From Candidatus Poribacteria bacterium (GTDB lineage: Bacteria > Poribacteria > WGA-4E > WGA-3G), in assembly GCA_022821065.1 (NCBI GenBank), contig JAJEEK010000029.1:1-53091 (forward strand): a DNA stretch of 53,091 nt, in the 5' to 3' direction. Below are positions 42,907-49,880 of the stretch, piece by piece. The translations under genes and the position numbers were made by a program. Each line of letters opens with the position of its first letter. Within the stretch, counting starts at the first letter, position 1. Under the pieces are notes generated by a model. It searched no databases and was not told where the DNA came from. It saw only the letters and a program-made list of their open reading frames with translations.

Positions 42907-43665
42907 TTACTTGCCACTCGCTTTGAGATACCCCCATGTTACGGCTAACTTCCCAATCGCTTCTACGGCGTGAAATTGTTTGGTCAGTCCTTCCATCACC
43001 TCAGCGATCTCATCTTCGTCTAATGCCGTATTGTAGACCGCTACTTCATCAATGATACCTTTCAACGGTCCGCCGTTTCCGGCAGGTCCTTGTGCACCAA
43101 TAATAAACGGTGCGTTGTTTGTCGCAGGTTTACCAGCCGCACCGCGCGGATTGAATCGCTCACCATCAACATAAGGAATCAGATTCTTCTCGTCGTACAC
43201 TCCCGCGACGAAGTGCCATTCGTTATCCGTAACCTCTTTGCTGCCGACTTGAAGATCTTGTGCACCGCCAGGGAGTGTGAACCCAAACGTCATCACACCG
43301 GGGCGAATCCACATCGTGTAGTTCCGATCTGGCCACGCCTCTTTACCCATAATCACTTGGTAAGGATTAACGATTTCCGGTACTTTTATCCATGCCGTCA
43401 TTGTCCACTGCCGAAGATTCATGACATCCGCATGTGGCACAAGGACATGACCGCCATCGAATTCAAGTGCGTTCTCAAATTTGCCGTCTACCCACGCGAC
43501 TTCACCGACAATCTCACCGTGATGATCGTTACCAGATGCATCTTTGACGATTTTGCCGTTTCCTTCATCAAAGAGCCATACACCTATTACGTCAGCGTTC
43601 GCACTCGTTATCCCGAAATAACAAAAAATGCCCAATAGGAGCATCAAGACAGTTATCCTTTTCAT
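42907..43665 (-). CDS. secreted LamG-domain protein
   Basis: 252 residues: signal peptide (about 1-24, ending SANA-DV), then one LamG/concanavalin-type domain (about 25-225: IGVWLFDEGNGKIVKDASGND, ALEFDGGHVLVPHAD, WTMTAWIKVP, WHFVAGVYDEKNLIPYVDG, GIIDEVAVYNTALDEDEI) and a short basic tail LAVTWGYLKASGK. Such domains bind carbohydrate or protein ligands. The tail resembles ends seen on other LamG proteins, but no sorting role is shown. RBS GAGGAGG. Confidence 0.88.
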   Translation of the reverse strand: MKRITVLMLLLGIFCYFGITSANADVIGVWLFDEGNGKIVKDASGNDHHGEIVGEVAWVDGKFENALEFDGGHVLVPHADVMNLRQWTMTAWIKVPEIVNPYQVIMGKEAWPDRNYTMWIRPGVMTFGFTLPGGAQDLQVGSKEVTDNEWHFVAGVYDEKNLIPYVDGERFNPRGAAGKPATNNAPFIIGAQGPAGNGGPLKGIIDEVAVYNTALDEDEIAEVMEGLTKQFHAVEAIGKLAVTWGYLKASGK

Positions 43666-43875
43666 GTCGTTATCCTCCTCGCGTCATTCCTTATTATTAT
43701 GTTGTTCCGTATCAAATCTTTCTTCTATTTTAGCAGATTCATTGCAAAGATGCACGTATTTTTTCTATTGCTATCTGCTTCATTGTTGCGTTAGAATAGA
43801 GGAGGTTTCAGGAATGTAAATCCATCTTCACTTTTTATGAAACGGTTATTCTTGTCTTTAAAAGGTGACATTTTG
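43666..43875. other. divergent spacer
   Basis: About 210 bases between the LamG gene and the small membrane gene; AT-rich with short poly-T runs. Promoters for both should lie here, but none stands out. No repeats of the three families. Confidence 0.45.
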
Positions 43876-44232
43876 ATGAAAGTTTTTGAAGATCTAACGA
43901 CATGGATTGGGTACGTCGGATTTTTGACACTGATGGTTTTCTTGATATTTTTCTGCCTCCGAACGCGGTCAAAGGGGTTGATCGTCCTCGCAACAGCCCT
44001 CATGGGTGTTAGGTTTCTCAGATGGCTTGTCCATGTGGTTTACAACGCGTATGTGGGGCCATGGAAACCAGCGGAAGATATAAGGGCTGTGCGCTTGCTA
44101 CAAGGATTGAATCTGTCCATAATAACGGGTGGTATAGAAATCGTGTTATTCTACAGTTTATGTCTACTCGGTGCGTTTCTGGTATACAAAGAGTGGCGAA
44201 ACGGAAAGTTCAACAGAGAGATCGAAAAATGA
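43876..44232 (+). CDS. small integral membrane protein
   Basis: 118 residues with three hydrophobic segments (about 11-29, 36-53 and 78-100), a central basic loop (RTRSKGLIV, RFLRWLVHVV) and a charged C-terminus (KEWRNGKFNREIEK). The start at 43876 is chosen for AGGTGA 7 bases upstream; the frame is open to 43837 without RBS. Not recognised. It stands alone between repeats. Confidence 0.65.
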   Translation: MKVFEDLTTWIGYVGFLTLMVFLIFFCLRTRSKGLIVLATALMGVRFLRWLVHVVYNAYVGPWKPAEDIRAVRLLQGLNLSIITGGIEIVLFYSLCLLGAFLVYKEWRNGKFNREIEK

Positions 44233-44419
44233 CCTGATTTTAAAGACAGACGCACTGCCTCTTAAAATCCATGATAACCGGACACCTGCGATCGCACCCC
44301 GAACCGGAACCGACAGACCCTAACCCGATGCAGAAAAAGTATGATGCAGATTTTTGCGTACAAAAAAAATTAAAGTGCCTTTATAACAAAAATCACAGAA
44401 GAATTTATCCAACCCTATT
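44233..44419. other. spacer with no clear feature
   Basis: About 190 bases after the membrane gene. An open frame at 44271-44606 runs through MITE-1g and is not credible as a gene. Nothing else stands out. Confidence 0.45.
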
Positions 44420-44540
44420 AGGACTTACGCACGCTGCTCTTTTGTACCACAAACTTCCCAGTTTGTGGCAGGAGACCACTGTGTTTTCAGAAGAATTTCA
44501 TCTAACACAACCCCATACAGTCAAAAATTGCGTAAGTCCT
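44420..44540. mobile_element. MITE-1 copy g
   Basis: 121 bp, ends AGGACTTACGCA / TGCGTAAGTCCT. The internal hairpin is altered to CACAAACTTCCCAGTTTGTG but still pairs (AAACT/AGTTT), so the stem is kept while the loop changed. Confidence 0.88.
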
Positions 44541-44789
44541 GTTAAGTTTAAGTATATCCATGCCGTTTCTGGAATGTCGCGATCCTCTTTTCGGATTTCC
44601 CCATAAAATTCACTTTTTTTTGCACGTGAGTATGATAATAAAAATCCACGTGTAGTTATAGGTCCCATACGCTCTCTGCTATGGAACCCGAGACTATAAA
44701 ATTCACTTTTCTTTCGTTTTTTTCGGCACTGATGCACCTTTTTTATCAAAAGTTGTGTCTTTAGATTATAGAGGAGAGTTGATCAATCC

Positions 44790-44909
44790 AGGACTTACGC
44801 ATACCGCTCTTTTTGTACCACAAACTGTTAGTTTGTGACACCAGAACGCTGTGTTTTCAGAAGAATTTCATCTAACAGAACCACCTATAGCCAAAAGTGC
44901 GTAAGTCCT
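44790..44909. mobile_element. MITE-1 copy h
   Basis: 120 bp, ends AGGACTTACGCA / TGCGTAAGTCCT, internal CACAAACTGTTAGTTTGTG. A solitary right end follows at 44929-44940. Confidence 0.88.
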
Positions 44910-44928
44910 GCAATCATTACGACCGCAA

Positions 44929-44940
44929 TGCGTAAGTCCT
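44929..44940. repeat. orphan MITE-1 end
   Basis: TGCGTAAGTCCT alone, 19 bases after copy h, in the same orientation as its right end. It may be a solo terminal repeat left by an excision or a deletion. Confidence 0.7.
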
Positions 44941-45141
44941 AATTTATGACATTTTTATCATTTTATGCACGAAAAGCGGTGAAAAAAATTGTCTTTAATA
45001 TCATCGGGTGATGGTTTTGCATTTAACCCGACCTTATAGTGATATGTGGAACACTTATTAACACCGAGAATTCTACGATAATTGGAATATGACACCGCAA
45101 ACCTATGGTTTTAGCGGAAAAACGATTCCGAGGGAGAAGAG

Positions 45142-46170
45142 ATGGCACCATTCAAAACGCCGTTATCAAGAGAGAAATTGCATGGAAATTACGATCACAT
45201 TGTCGGTGAAAGTACAGTCCATCTTGAAGTCCTGAAAAGTATTGACACATTCGCAAAATCTTCTAAAATTGTGCTTATTTCTGGCGAGACAGGAACAGGT
45301 AAAGAGTTGGTCGCGCGTGCTTTGCACGCAGAGAGTCCTTATGCAATGTTCCCTATGGTCGTCGTGAACTGTGCAGGAATTGCAGAGAACCTGATCGAAA
45401 ATGAACTCTTTGGACATGAGAAAGGCGCGTTTACCGGCGCAGATCAGCGACATATCGGGCTATTTGAAACCGCATTCGGTGGCACACTGTTCCTTGACGA
45501 AATTGGGGAACTGCCGATACGCCTACAACCAAAGTTATTGCGGGTCCTTCAGGAAAACGAGATTCGCCGCGTAGGCGGGACAGCACAGATTCCAGTGTCA
45601 GTGCGCGTTTTGGCAGCGACGAATATCGACCTTATAAAAGCGGTTGAAGCAAACAGGTTCCGCCGAGATCTCTATGAGCGATTAAAATCGATTCATATCC
45701 GCCTGCCGGCATTACGAGAGCGGCGGAAAGACATCCGCGCGTTGGCAAAATACTTTTTGGCAAAGGAAAACAACTGTTCCAGTCAAAAGGTAGTCGATAT
45801 AAATCCAGAAGTTTTCTCGTTATTTGATGTCTACAGCTGGCCTGGGAATATCCGGGAGCTCGAAGGTGTCATCGGTCGTGCCGTCCTCTTAGCGGAAGAT
45901 GGTGAAATCTTACCACACCACTTACCACAAGATTTGCGGATGCCTCAGGTCCACCCATTGCCGTTGGCGGATGAAACAGCCGCAGCCAATCCTAACGCTG
46001 CGGAACGTTTTGTGCTGCCCTTTCCGATGGGAACAACCTTGAAAGAGATAGAGAAGTCAGCGATTTTAACGACTTTGGCGCGAGAGAATGGGAATAGATC
46101 AAAAACGGCGAAGTCTTTGGGGATAGATCGGCGTACTTTACACAACAAACTACGCGACTATAATGGATAA
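45142..46170 (+). CDS. sigma-54 activator without sensory domain (PspF-like), module 2
   Basis: 342 residues, paralogous to the activator at 29949: Walker A GETGTGKE (48-55), GAFTGA (95-100), Walker B LFLDEIGE, and Fis-type HTH at the C-terminus (NRSKTAKSLGIDRRTLHNKLRDYNG). No sensory domain. RBS GAGGGAGAAGAG. The DNA-binding helix differs from that of module 1 (RTLHNKL against ATLYRKL), and the downstream sites differ too, so the two probably control separate promoters. It is followed by a sigma-54 promoter 180 bases after its stop. Confidence 0.92.
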   Translation: MAPFKTPLSREKLHGNYDHIVGESTVHLEVLKSIDTFAKSSKIVLISGETGTGKELVARALHAESPYAMFPMVVVNCAGIAENLIENELFGHEKGAFTGADQRHIGLFETAFGGTLFLDEIGELPIRLQPKLLRVLQENEIRRVGGTAQIPVSVRVLAATNIDLIKAVEANRFRRDLYERLKSIHIRLPALRERRKDIRALAKYFLAKENNCSSQKVVDINPEVFSLFDVYSWPGNIRELEGVIGRAVLLAEDGEILPHHLPQDLRMPQVHPLPLADETAAANPNAAERFVLPFPMGTTLKEIEKSAILTTLARENGNRSKTAKSLGIDRRTLHNKLRDYNG

Positions 46171-46222
46171 AGAAACTTGGTATTGCACGATACTGCTGAC
46201 GCGCTATTGTAATAGACTTGAT

Positions 46223-46244
46223 ATCCGTGCTTGGCAGCGCGGAT
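46223..46244. promoter_or_regulatory. imperfect palindrome, possible activator site
   Basis: ATCCGTGC TTGGCA GCGCGGAT: 8-bp arms with one mismatch, about 110 bases upstream of the module 2 promoter. It is a candidate enhancer, clearly unlike the TGTTGCA sites of module 1. Confidence 0.45.
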
Positions 46245-46282
46245 AGAAAGGTTCTGCTTGGTGTGCAACTGAGATTATTTTA

Positions 46283-46316
46283 CCCAGTTCAGTGAAAAAT
46301 ATTCCCAGTTGAAAAA
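46283..46316. promoter_or_regulatory. CCCAGTT direct repeats
   Basis: CCCAGTT at 46283-46289 and 46304-46310, each followed by a GAAAAAT word; spacing is 21 bp, two helical turns. They lie 41-68 bases upstream of the -24 element and may bind the module 2 activator or another factor. Confidence 0.45.
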
Positions 46317-46350
46317 TGGTGAGATCCTGTCACAGTGCGGTTTCTCATAT

Positions 46351-46366
46351 TGGCATGATACTTGCT
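46351..46366 (+). promoter_or_regulatory. sigma-54 promoter, module 2
   Basis: TGGCATGATACTTGCT: GG (46352-46353) and GC (46364-46365) with exactly 10 bases between, matching TGGCAYG-N4-TTGCW. Predicted start near 46377, leaving a leader of about 420 bases with one copy of the structured RNA. Confidence 0.85.
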
Positions 46367-46501
46367 ACTACTATAAACGTGAATTCGACGCAAAACCGAA
46401 GATTAAATCTTCCTGCGTTGCGACTTTTTTCTTTGACAATAACACCGACACATGCTACGTTTATGCATGTTTCCTGTTGTTGTCGTAAATGTTTTGTAGA
46501 T

Positions 46502-46637
46502 GGCAGCCTCTAACGTTTTGAGGTGCGCCGAGGGTGTCGTTACCACCCATCGACGCGGCACTGCCATAACCGTACTATGACAGCGCTAACCTAAATTGTA
46601 ACATAAAATCATTATTTTTGTGTAATTTTTAGGTTAG
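46502..46637 (+). ncRNA. structured leader RNA, copy 3
   Basis: P1 GGCAG (46502-46506) / CTGCC (46561-46565). P2 CCTC / GAGG (46507-46523). P3 GCGCCGA / TCGACGC (46525-46556) with an inner GGGTG / CACCC stem; in copy 2 the inner stem is AGTG / CACT and the outer stem is longer. Then CATA...TATG and the closing hairpin CTAACCTAA (46586-46594) / TTAGGTTAG (46629-46637). The sequences of copies 1, 2 and 3 change in both arms of the same stems. Confidence 0.75.
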
Positions 46638-46798
46638 CACCTTATACAAGAAATTGAGGATTGCCACAGGACGCCAACTCCCTTTCACGTTGCCTTCCGA
46701 AAGCAATCCCGATAAAATATAGGAAAAACGTAGGAAATGTCTTTTGGTCGGATACTGCTGGTTGTTTGTCGCTTTGCTATTCTTGAAAGGAGCAGCAG
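46638..46798 (+). other. module 2 leader after the RNA element
   Basis: 160 bases between the closing hairpin and the first gene. An AAAGGAG RBS lies at its end; no other structure is evident. In module 1 the matching gap is only 20 bases, so the RNA cannot gate translation at the first start codon in the same way here. Confidence 0.45.
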
Positions 46799-47164
46799 AT
46801 GTTTTTAATAAAAAGGTTCTGGACCTCACTCACGACCCCACTCGCTTTGAGCAAGAATATGATCTCTCCTGTAGAGATCTTTGTGATCTTGCTGATAGGT
46901 TTAACGGTGTGTTCTTCACTGTTGCCTATAACCCCTACTAAAGGGGGTTGGAGTGTATCGTTGGAATGGTTTGCTGGCGGTTCTGCTTTTGCTGTGTTTG
47001 GATTCATCTTGATTCTGAGAGGTCTTGGCATCGGTGTCGGCATCGCTGCGAAGGCGACGACGGTCGGTGGATCCCTTATCGCATTTGCGGGTGCAGCAAT
47101 GATAGGAATCGCAGTTGTTTATGTGATATGGGAAATCACCACAGAGCTCTCATCCCTGAGATGA
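46799..47164 (+). CDS. hydrophobic Gly-rich membrane protein
   Basis: 121 residues with about three hydrophobic segments (about 24-46, 54-74 and 76-113), rich in Gly/Ala/Ile (RGLGIGVGIAAKATTVGGSLIAFAGAAMIGIAVVYVIW). First gene of module 2, RBS AAAGGAG 6 bases before the ATG. It may be related to the three SSS-ended proteins further on, but it is longer and lacks their tail. No family recognised. Confidence 0.72.
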   Translation: MFLIKRFWTSLTTPLALSKNMISPVEIFVILLIGLTVCSSLLPITPTKGGWSVSLEWFAGGSAFAVFGFILILRGLGIGVGIAAKATTVGGSLIAFAGAAMIGIAVVYVIWEITTELSSLR

Positions 47165-47314
47165 GAAACAACTGTTCGCGAAAAAGCAACTTTCGTATCT
47201 AACTAAAGGTCATAAAATGTATTTTTTTCGTTTGCGAAAGACACATTTTTGACTGCGTTCCTATCAAACGCGGGATGGAATTTTCTGCGAAAATCAAGGA
47301 GGGTTTCTTCGAGT

Positions 47315-47983
47315 ATGTCTTTGTTTAAATCTAAAGTTTTTTGGTTATGTGCTGTCGTCTGTATAGGAATCGCAGGATTCTTTGGTGTCAATGCTTACAA
47401 GTCAAAGTTTCCACAAGAACCACTGAAGATTTACAAAACGACCCAATCTGCTCCAGCTGTGAAATCTTCAGAGAAAAAACAGGGAAATCCGGTGTCTGTG
47501 GATCAAGCAGATCCGATCGTAGAGACGGTGGATTCTTTTGAAAAGGAACTCCCAGAAGAAGTGACCGTTGAAGCGGATGTACCCCTATCGACCTCTGACG
47601 ATTTTGAGGAGTTCACAGATGGAGATTCTCAAGTTGTAGATCAAAATGACGACATGTTCAATGACAAAACCGACCTTGATTTTGATCCAAGTGATTTCTC
47701 TGCCGAGGTAAAAAAGCAATTCATGAGTATCATGGATCGGTATCCGCTCTTATCTATGTCTGAAGCCGAAATTATGCGCCTCATGCAAACGAAAGAAGGT
47801 CTGCTTGAAGTGAAAAGGCAAGCTGAGGAAATTAATATAGAAATGCTCAAACTCGGTCACGAGTATATTCCCCAGCTCAGTGATGAAGAAAAACAACAGG
47901 CAAAAGAAGAGACTCGTCGGATGCTGTCCGAGCATTTGTCTCCTGCTGATATTGAGGCCTATATTTCTCAATTTCCGTGGTAA
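47315..47983 (+). CDS. membrane-anchored protein with EPLKIYK motif
   Basis: 222 residues: anchor (about 6-26), then FPQEPLKIYKTTQSAPAVKSS, an acidic low-complexity linker (about 45-130), and a helical C-terminal part (SAEVKKQFMSIMDRYPLLSM, then SEAEIMRLMQ...). It is the third EPxxIYK protein, so the family links the two modules. The start at 47315 is supported by AAGGAGGG upstream and by alignment of the anchors. The frame is open to 47249 without RBS. Confidence 0.75.
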   Translation: MSLFKSKVFWLCAVVCIGIAGFFGVNAYKSKFPQEPLKIYKTTQSAPAVKSSEKKQGNPVSVDQADPIVETVDSFEKELPEEVTVEADVPLSTSDDFEEFTDGDSQVVDQNDDMFNDKTDLDFDPSDFSAEVKKQFMSIMDRYPLLSMSEAEIMRLMQTKEGLLEVKRQAEEINIEMLKLGHEYIPQLSDEEKQQAKEETRRMLSEHLSPADIEAYISQFPW

Positions 47984-48013
47984 TTTCAAAAGTAAGTAAA
48001 AAGGAGTTTTTGG

Positions 48014-48325
48014 ATGATGCAACTGACCCCCGTTGCGGACAACTTATCAGTTCGTTGGTCTTCACTATCAATGTTACAAATAATTTCATTGTTAGTTATA
48101 AGTATTTTCGCTTTTTCCTTGTTCCTCCCTGCCCTTGAAATAGAAGCAGGGGAAAAAGGAAAAGCAGTGGCAAACATTGTAGGTGGCATAGGTCTCATCG
48201 CCGCCGGCGTTGCCATTGTAGCTTCTGCTCCGGCTGTTGTCACAGTCTCAACGATTGTTGCTATAGGTGCTGGAGCCTACACTGCCGGTTATTATATAAC
48301 CGATAGAATATTAAGTTCCAGTTAG
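48014..48325 (+). CDS. hydrophobic Gly/Ala-rich protein ending SSS, copy 1
   Basis: 103 residues: a leading hydrophobic segment after SMLQ (IISLLVISIFAFSLFLPAL), a short acidic turn (EIEAGEKGK), then a second Gly/Ala/Val-rich hydrophobic stretch (VGGIGLIAAGVAIVASAPAVV) and the tail ILSSS. RBS AAGGAG before ATGATG. It shares this plan and the SMLQ and SSS marks with the proteins at 48592 and 49302. Its stop codon is the first copy of the 11-bp repeat that borders MITE-3. Confidence 0.72.
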   Translation: MMQLTPVADNLSVRWSSLSMLQIISLLVISIFAFSLFLPALEIEAGEKGKAVANIVGGIGLIAAGVAIVASAPAVVTVSTIVAIGAGAYTAGYYITDRILSSS

Positions 48326-48333
48326 AAAGATTA

Positions 48334-48551
48334 CTATAGTTTGGACAATTTCGTTCAGGTTCATATCCGGTTTTCAAACGCCTTTGATTTTTCTCTAAGT
48401 TCCTCACACAAACGCAACTCATAGAAAAATAAACTTAGATATATCAAACGGCAGCCCCAGCGGGGCGGAATGTTTATAGAAACATCAGGACCCCAAGGTC
48501 TAAGCCCCAGCGAGGCGATATGTGTACCGTTTAAAATTGTCCAAAGTTTAG
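48334..48551. mobile_element. MITE-3, with 11-bp flanking direct repeat
   Basis: 218 bp. Inverted ends CTATAGTTTGGACAATTT (48334-48351) and AAATTGTCCAAAGTTTAG (48534-48551). Flanked on both sides by TAGAAAGATTA (48323-48333 and 48552-48562), which looks like a target-site duplication. Inside are two copies of AGCCCCAGCGRGGCG at 48453 and 48503. It inserted in the spacer between two sister genes. Confidence 0.75.
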
Positions 48552-48591
48552 TAGAAAGATTATTAAGTTCCAATTAGAAAAGGAGTTTTTT

Positions 48592-48903
48592 ATGACACAG
48601 ACGTTTGACGTGAAAGTATCACTCACTCCCACTTCAGTATCAATGTTACAAATACTGACATTTCTCGTTATCGGAATAATGGCTCTCACCTTTTGCTCAC
48701 CGCCTATTGCTGTCGGTGGTAAAGTGGGAGACATTGCTCTAGCAGTAGGTGGTGTAGCCCTCACTGTCGCGGGAGGTGCTGCTGTCCTGGGAGCTTCTCC
48801 TGTCATCGTGAAGGTTGCCGCAGTGGTCGCTATAGGTGCCGGAGCTGTCGCTGTAGTGGATGGGGTCACAGACCTTTTCTCCGGAGATGATAGTTCCAGT
48901 TAA
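48592..48903 (+). CDS. hydrophobic Gly/Ala-rich protein ending SSS, copy 2
   Basis: 103 residues, same plan as the gene at 48014: SMLQILTFLVIGIMALTF, then SPPIAVGGKVGD, then a long Ala/Gly/Val segment (IALAVGGVALTVAGGAAVLGASPVIVKVAAVVAIG) and the tail GDDSSS. RBS AAAAGGAG. The second segment is long enough to cross a membrane once or twice. Gly-rich hydrophobic stretches could pack into oligomers; pore or gas-vesicle-like assembly is speculation. Confidence 0.72.
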   Translation: MTQTFDVKVSLTPTSVSMLQILTFLVIGIMALTFCSPPIAVGGKVGDIALAVGGVALTVAGGAAVLGASPVIVKVAAVVAIGAGAVAVVDGVTDLFSGDDSSS

Positions 48904-48996
48904 TCACAACAACTATTACTGATTTTTTGCTTTTTTTGTGGGGGCTGAGACTCGTACATGGGTCGTGCCCTCTCATTAGAGAGGATTATTGTAAGT

Positions 48997-49245
48997 ATGT
49001 CTATAACAAATGATTTCTCGACGAAGAGAACGAAAGTCCTATTATGTTTTTTCGTAGGTGTTGGTACCCTAATTAGGGTTGCTCCTGATGCTTTCACGGC
49101 TATTAGTTTAGGACTGGTGATGGTTGCTGTAATGATCTTGATGGCGACGACATCTGATGTTGCCCAGTTGATTGCAGGATCGATTATAGTAGGTAGTGGA
49201 GGATTCATCGTGGGATTCAATTTGGGACAACTCATATTATCATAG
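48997..49245 (+). CDS. small hydrophobic membrane protein
   Basis: 82 residues with two or three hydrophobic stretches (VLLCFFVGVGTLIRV, AISLGLVMVAVMILMA, LIAGSIIVGSGGFIVGFNLGQLIL). It lacks the SSS tail but shares the Gly-rich second half with its neighbours. ATG 48997 is preferred to 48958, because the upstream GAGG and the MS-start resemble the 47315 gene. Not recognised. Confidence 0.6.
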   Translation: MSITNDFSTKRTKVLLCFFVGVGTLIRVAPDAFTAISLGLVMVAVMILMATTSDVAQLIAGSIIVGSGGFIVGFNLGQLILS

Positions 49246-49301
49246 ACACACAACTTACGACATTAGCCTCATGCAATTCTTTTAATGGAGGTCATAAACT
49301 C

Positions 49302-49604
49302 GTGAATACGACGTTTTTTCCGGTAACTCGTGTAAACTTTTTTTCTTCGACATCCCTATTGCAAGTTTTGTCATTATTGATTATGGCAACCATGATGTTT
49401 ACCTTCTTCTCACCTGTCCTTGAAACAGGGGCAGACGAGACCACTGGAGGGGCAACGATAGCTGTCGGTATCACTGTGATTACAGGGGGGGTTGTTGCTG
49501 CTTTAGCCGCTCCAGTCGTCTTACCTGGTGCTCTAGTCATCGGTGCCGGTGCTGCTATCATAGGTGTGGGGGCCCGACTTTGGGAAGAAGACAGCTCGAG
49601 TTAG
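49302..49604 (+). CDS. hydrophobic Gly/Ala-rich protein ending SSS, copy 3
   Basis: 100 residues from a GTG start (RBS GGAGGT 10 bases before). Plan: SLLQVLSLLIMATMMFTFF, a PVLETGADETTGG turn, a long Gly/Ala/Val-rich segment (ATIAVGITVITGGVVAALAA, then PVVLPGALVIGAGAAIIGVG), then LWEEDSSS. Third member of the SSS family. Divergence among the three is mainly in the turn and the tail. Confidence 0.7.
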   Translation: MNTTFFPVTRVNFFSSTSLLQVLSLLIMATMMFTFFSPVLETGADETTGGATIAVGITVITGGVVAALAAPVVLPGALVIGAGAAIIGVGARLWEEDSSS

Positions 49605-49614
49605 AATAACTTTT

Positions 49615-49785
49615 ATGAAAAAATCAAGTCTGAAAGTTCTCATTATCGTTTTTACAGTCTGCTTTATTGGCGGGTATCTTACAGCAGTGCTGCCCTGCCG
49701 TTATTGCAAAGTTGTTGTTTTAGAATTAGGCAGCCATAAAATCCTGGGTGAACACCATCTGTACTGTCCGCAAAGGGATAGATAA
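49615..49785 (+). CDS. small membrane-anchored CxxC protein
   Basis: 56 residues: an N-terminal hydrophobic segment (about 8-26), then C-RY-C, H, HH and a final C (PCRYCKVVVLELGSHKILGE, then HHLYCPQRDR). This is one CxxC...H...C unit like those of module 1. It starts 10 bases after the previous stop, with a weak RBS. It is the last gene before the palindrome at 49810, so it probably ends the module 2 operon. Confidence 0.6.
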   Translation: MKKSSLKVLIIVFTVCFIGGYLTAVLPCRYCKVVVLELGSHKILGEHHLYCPQRDR

Positions 49786-49809
49786 TTAGGATGTTGTTCC
49801 TTCAGACAT

Positions 49810-49845
49810 CCAGAGTAGGTTGACCTTAAGGTCAACCTACTCTGG
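49810..49845. terminator. perfect 36-bp palindrome
   Basis: CCAGAGTAGGTTGACCTT followed by its exact reverse complement, no loop bases. As RNA it would give an 18-bp hairpin (about 16 bp after loop fraying) after the last gene of module 2. No T-run follows, so it may be a stabilising or Rho-linked terminator. A protein-binding palindrome is possible. Confidence 0.7.
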
Positions 49846-49880
49846 CCCCGAATCTCGGACCAATCTATTTTGGGAATCAG

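Noticed and set aside
44271..44606. 111-residue open frame
   Set aside because: It runs through MITE-1g and has no RBS or recognisable protein features.
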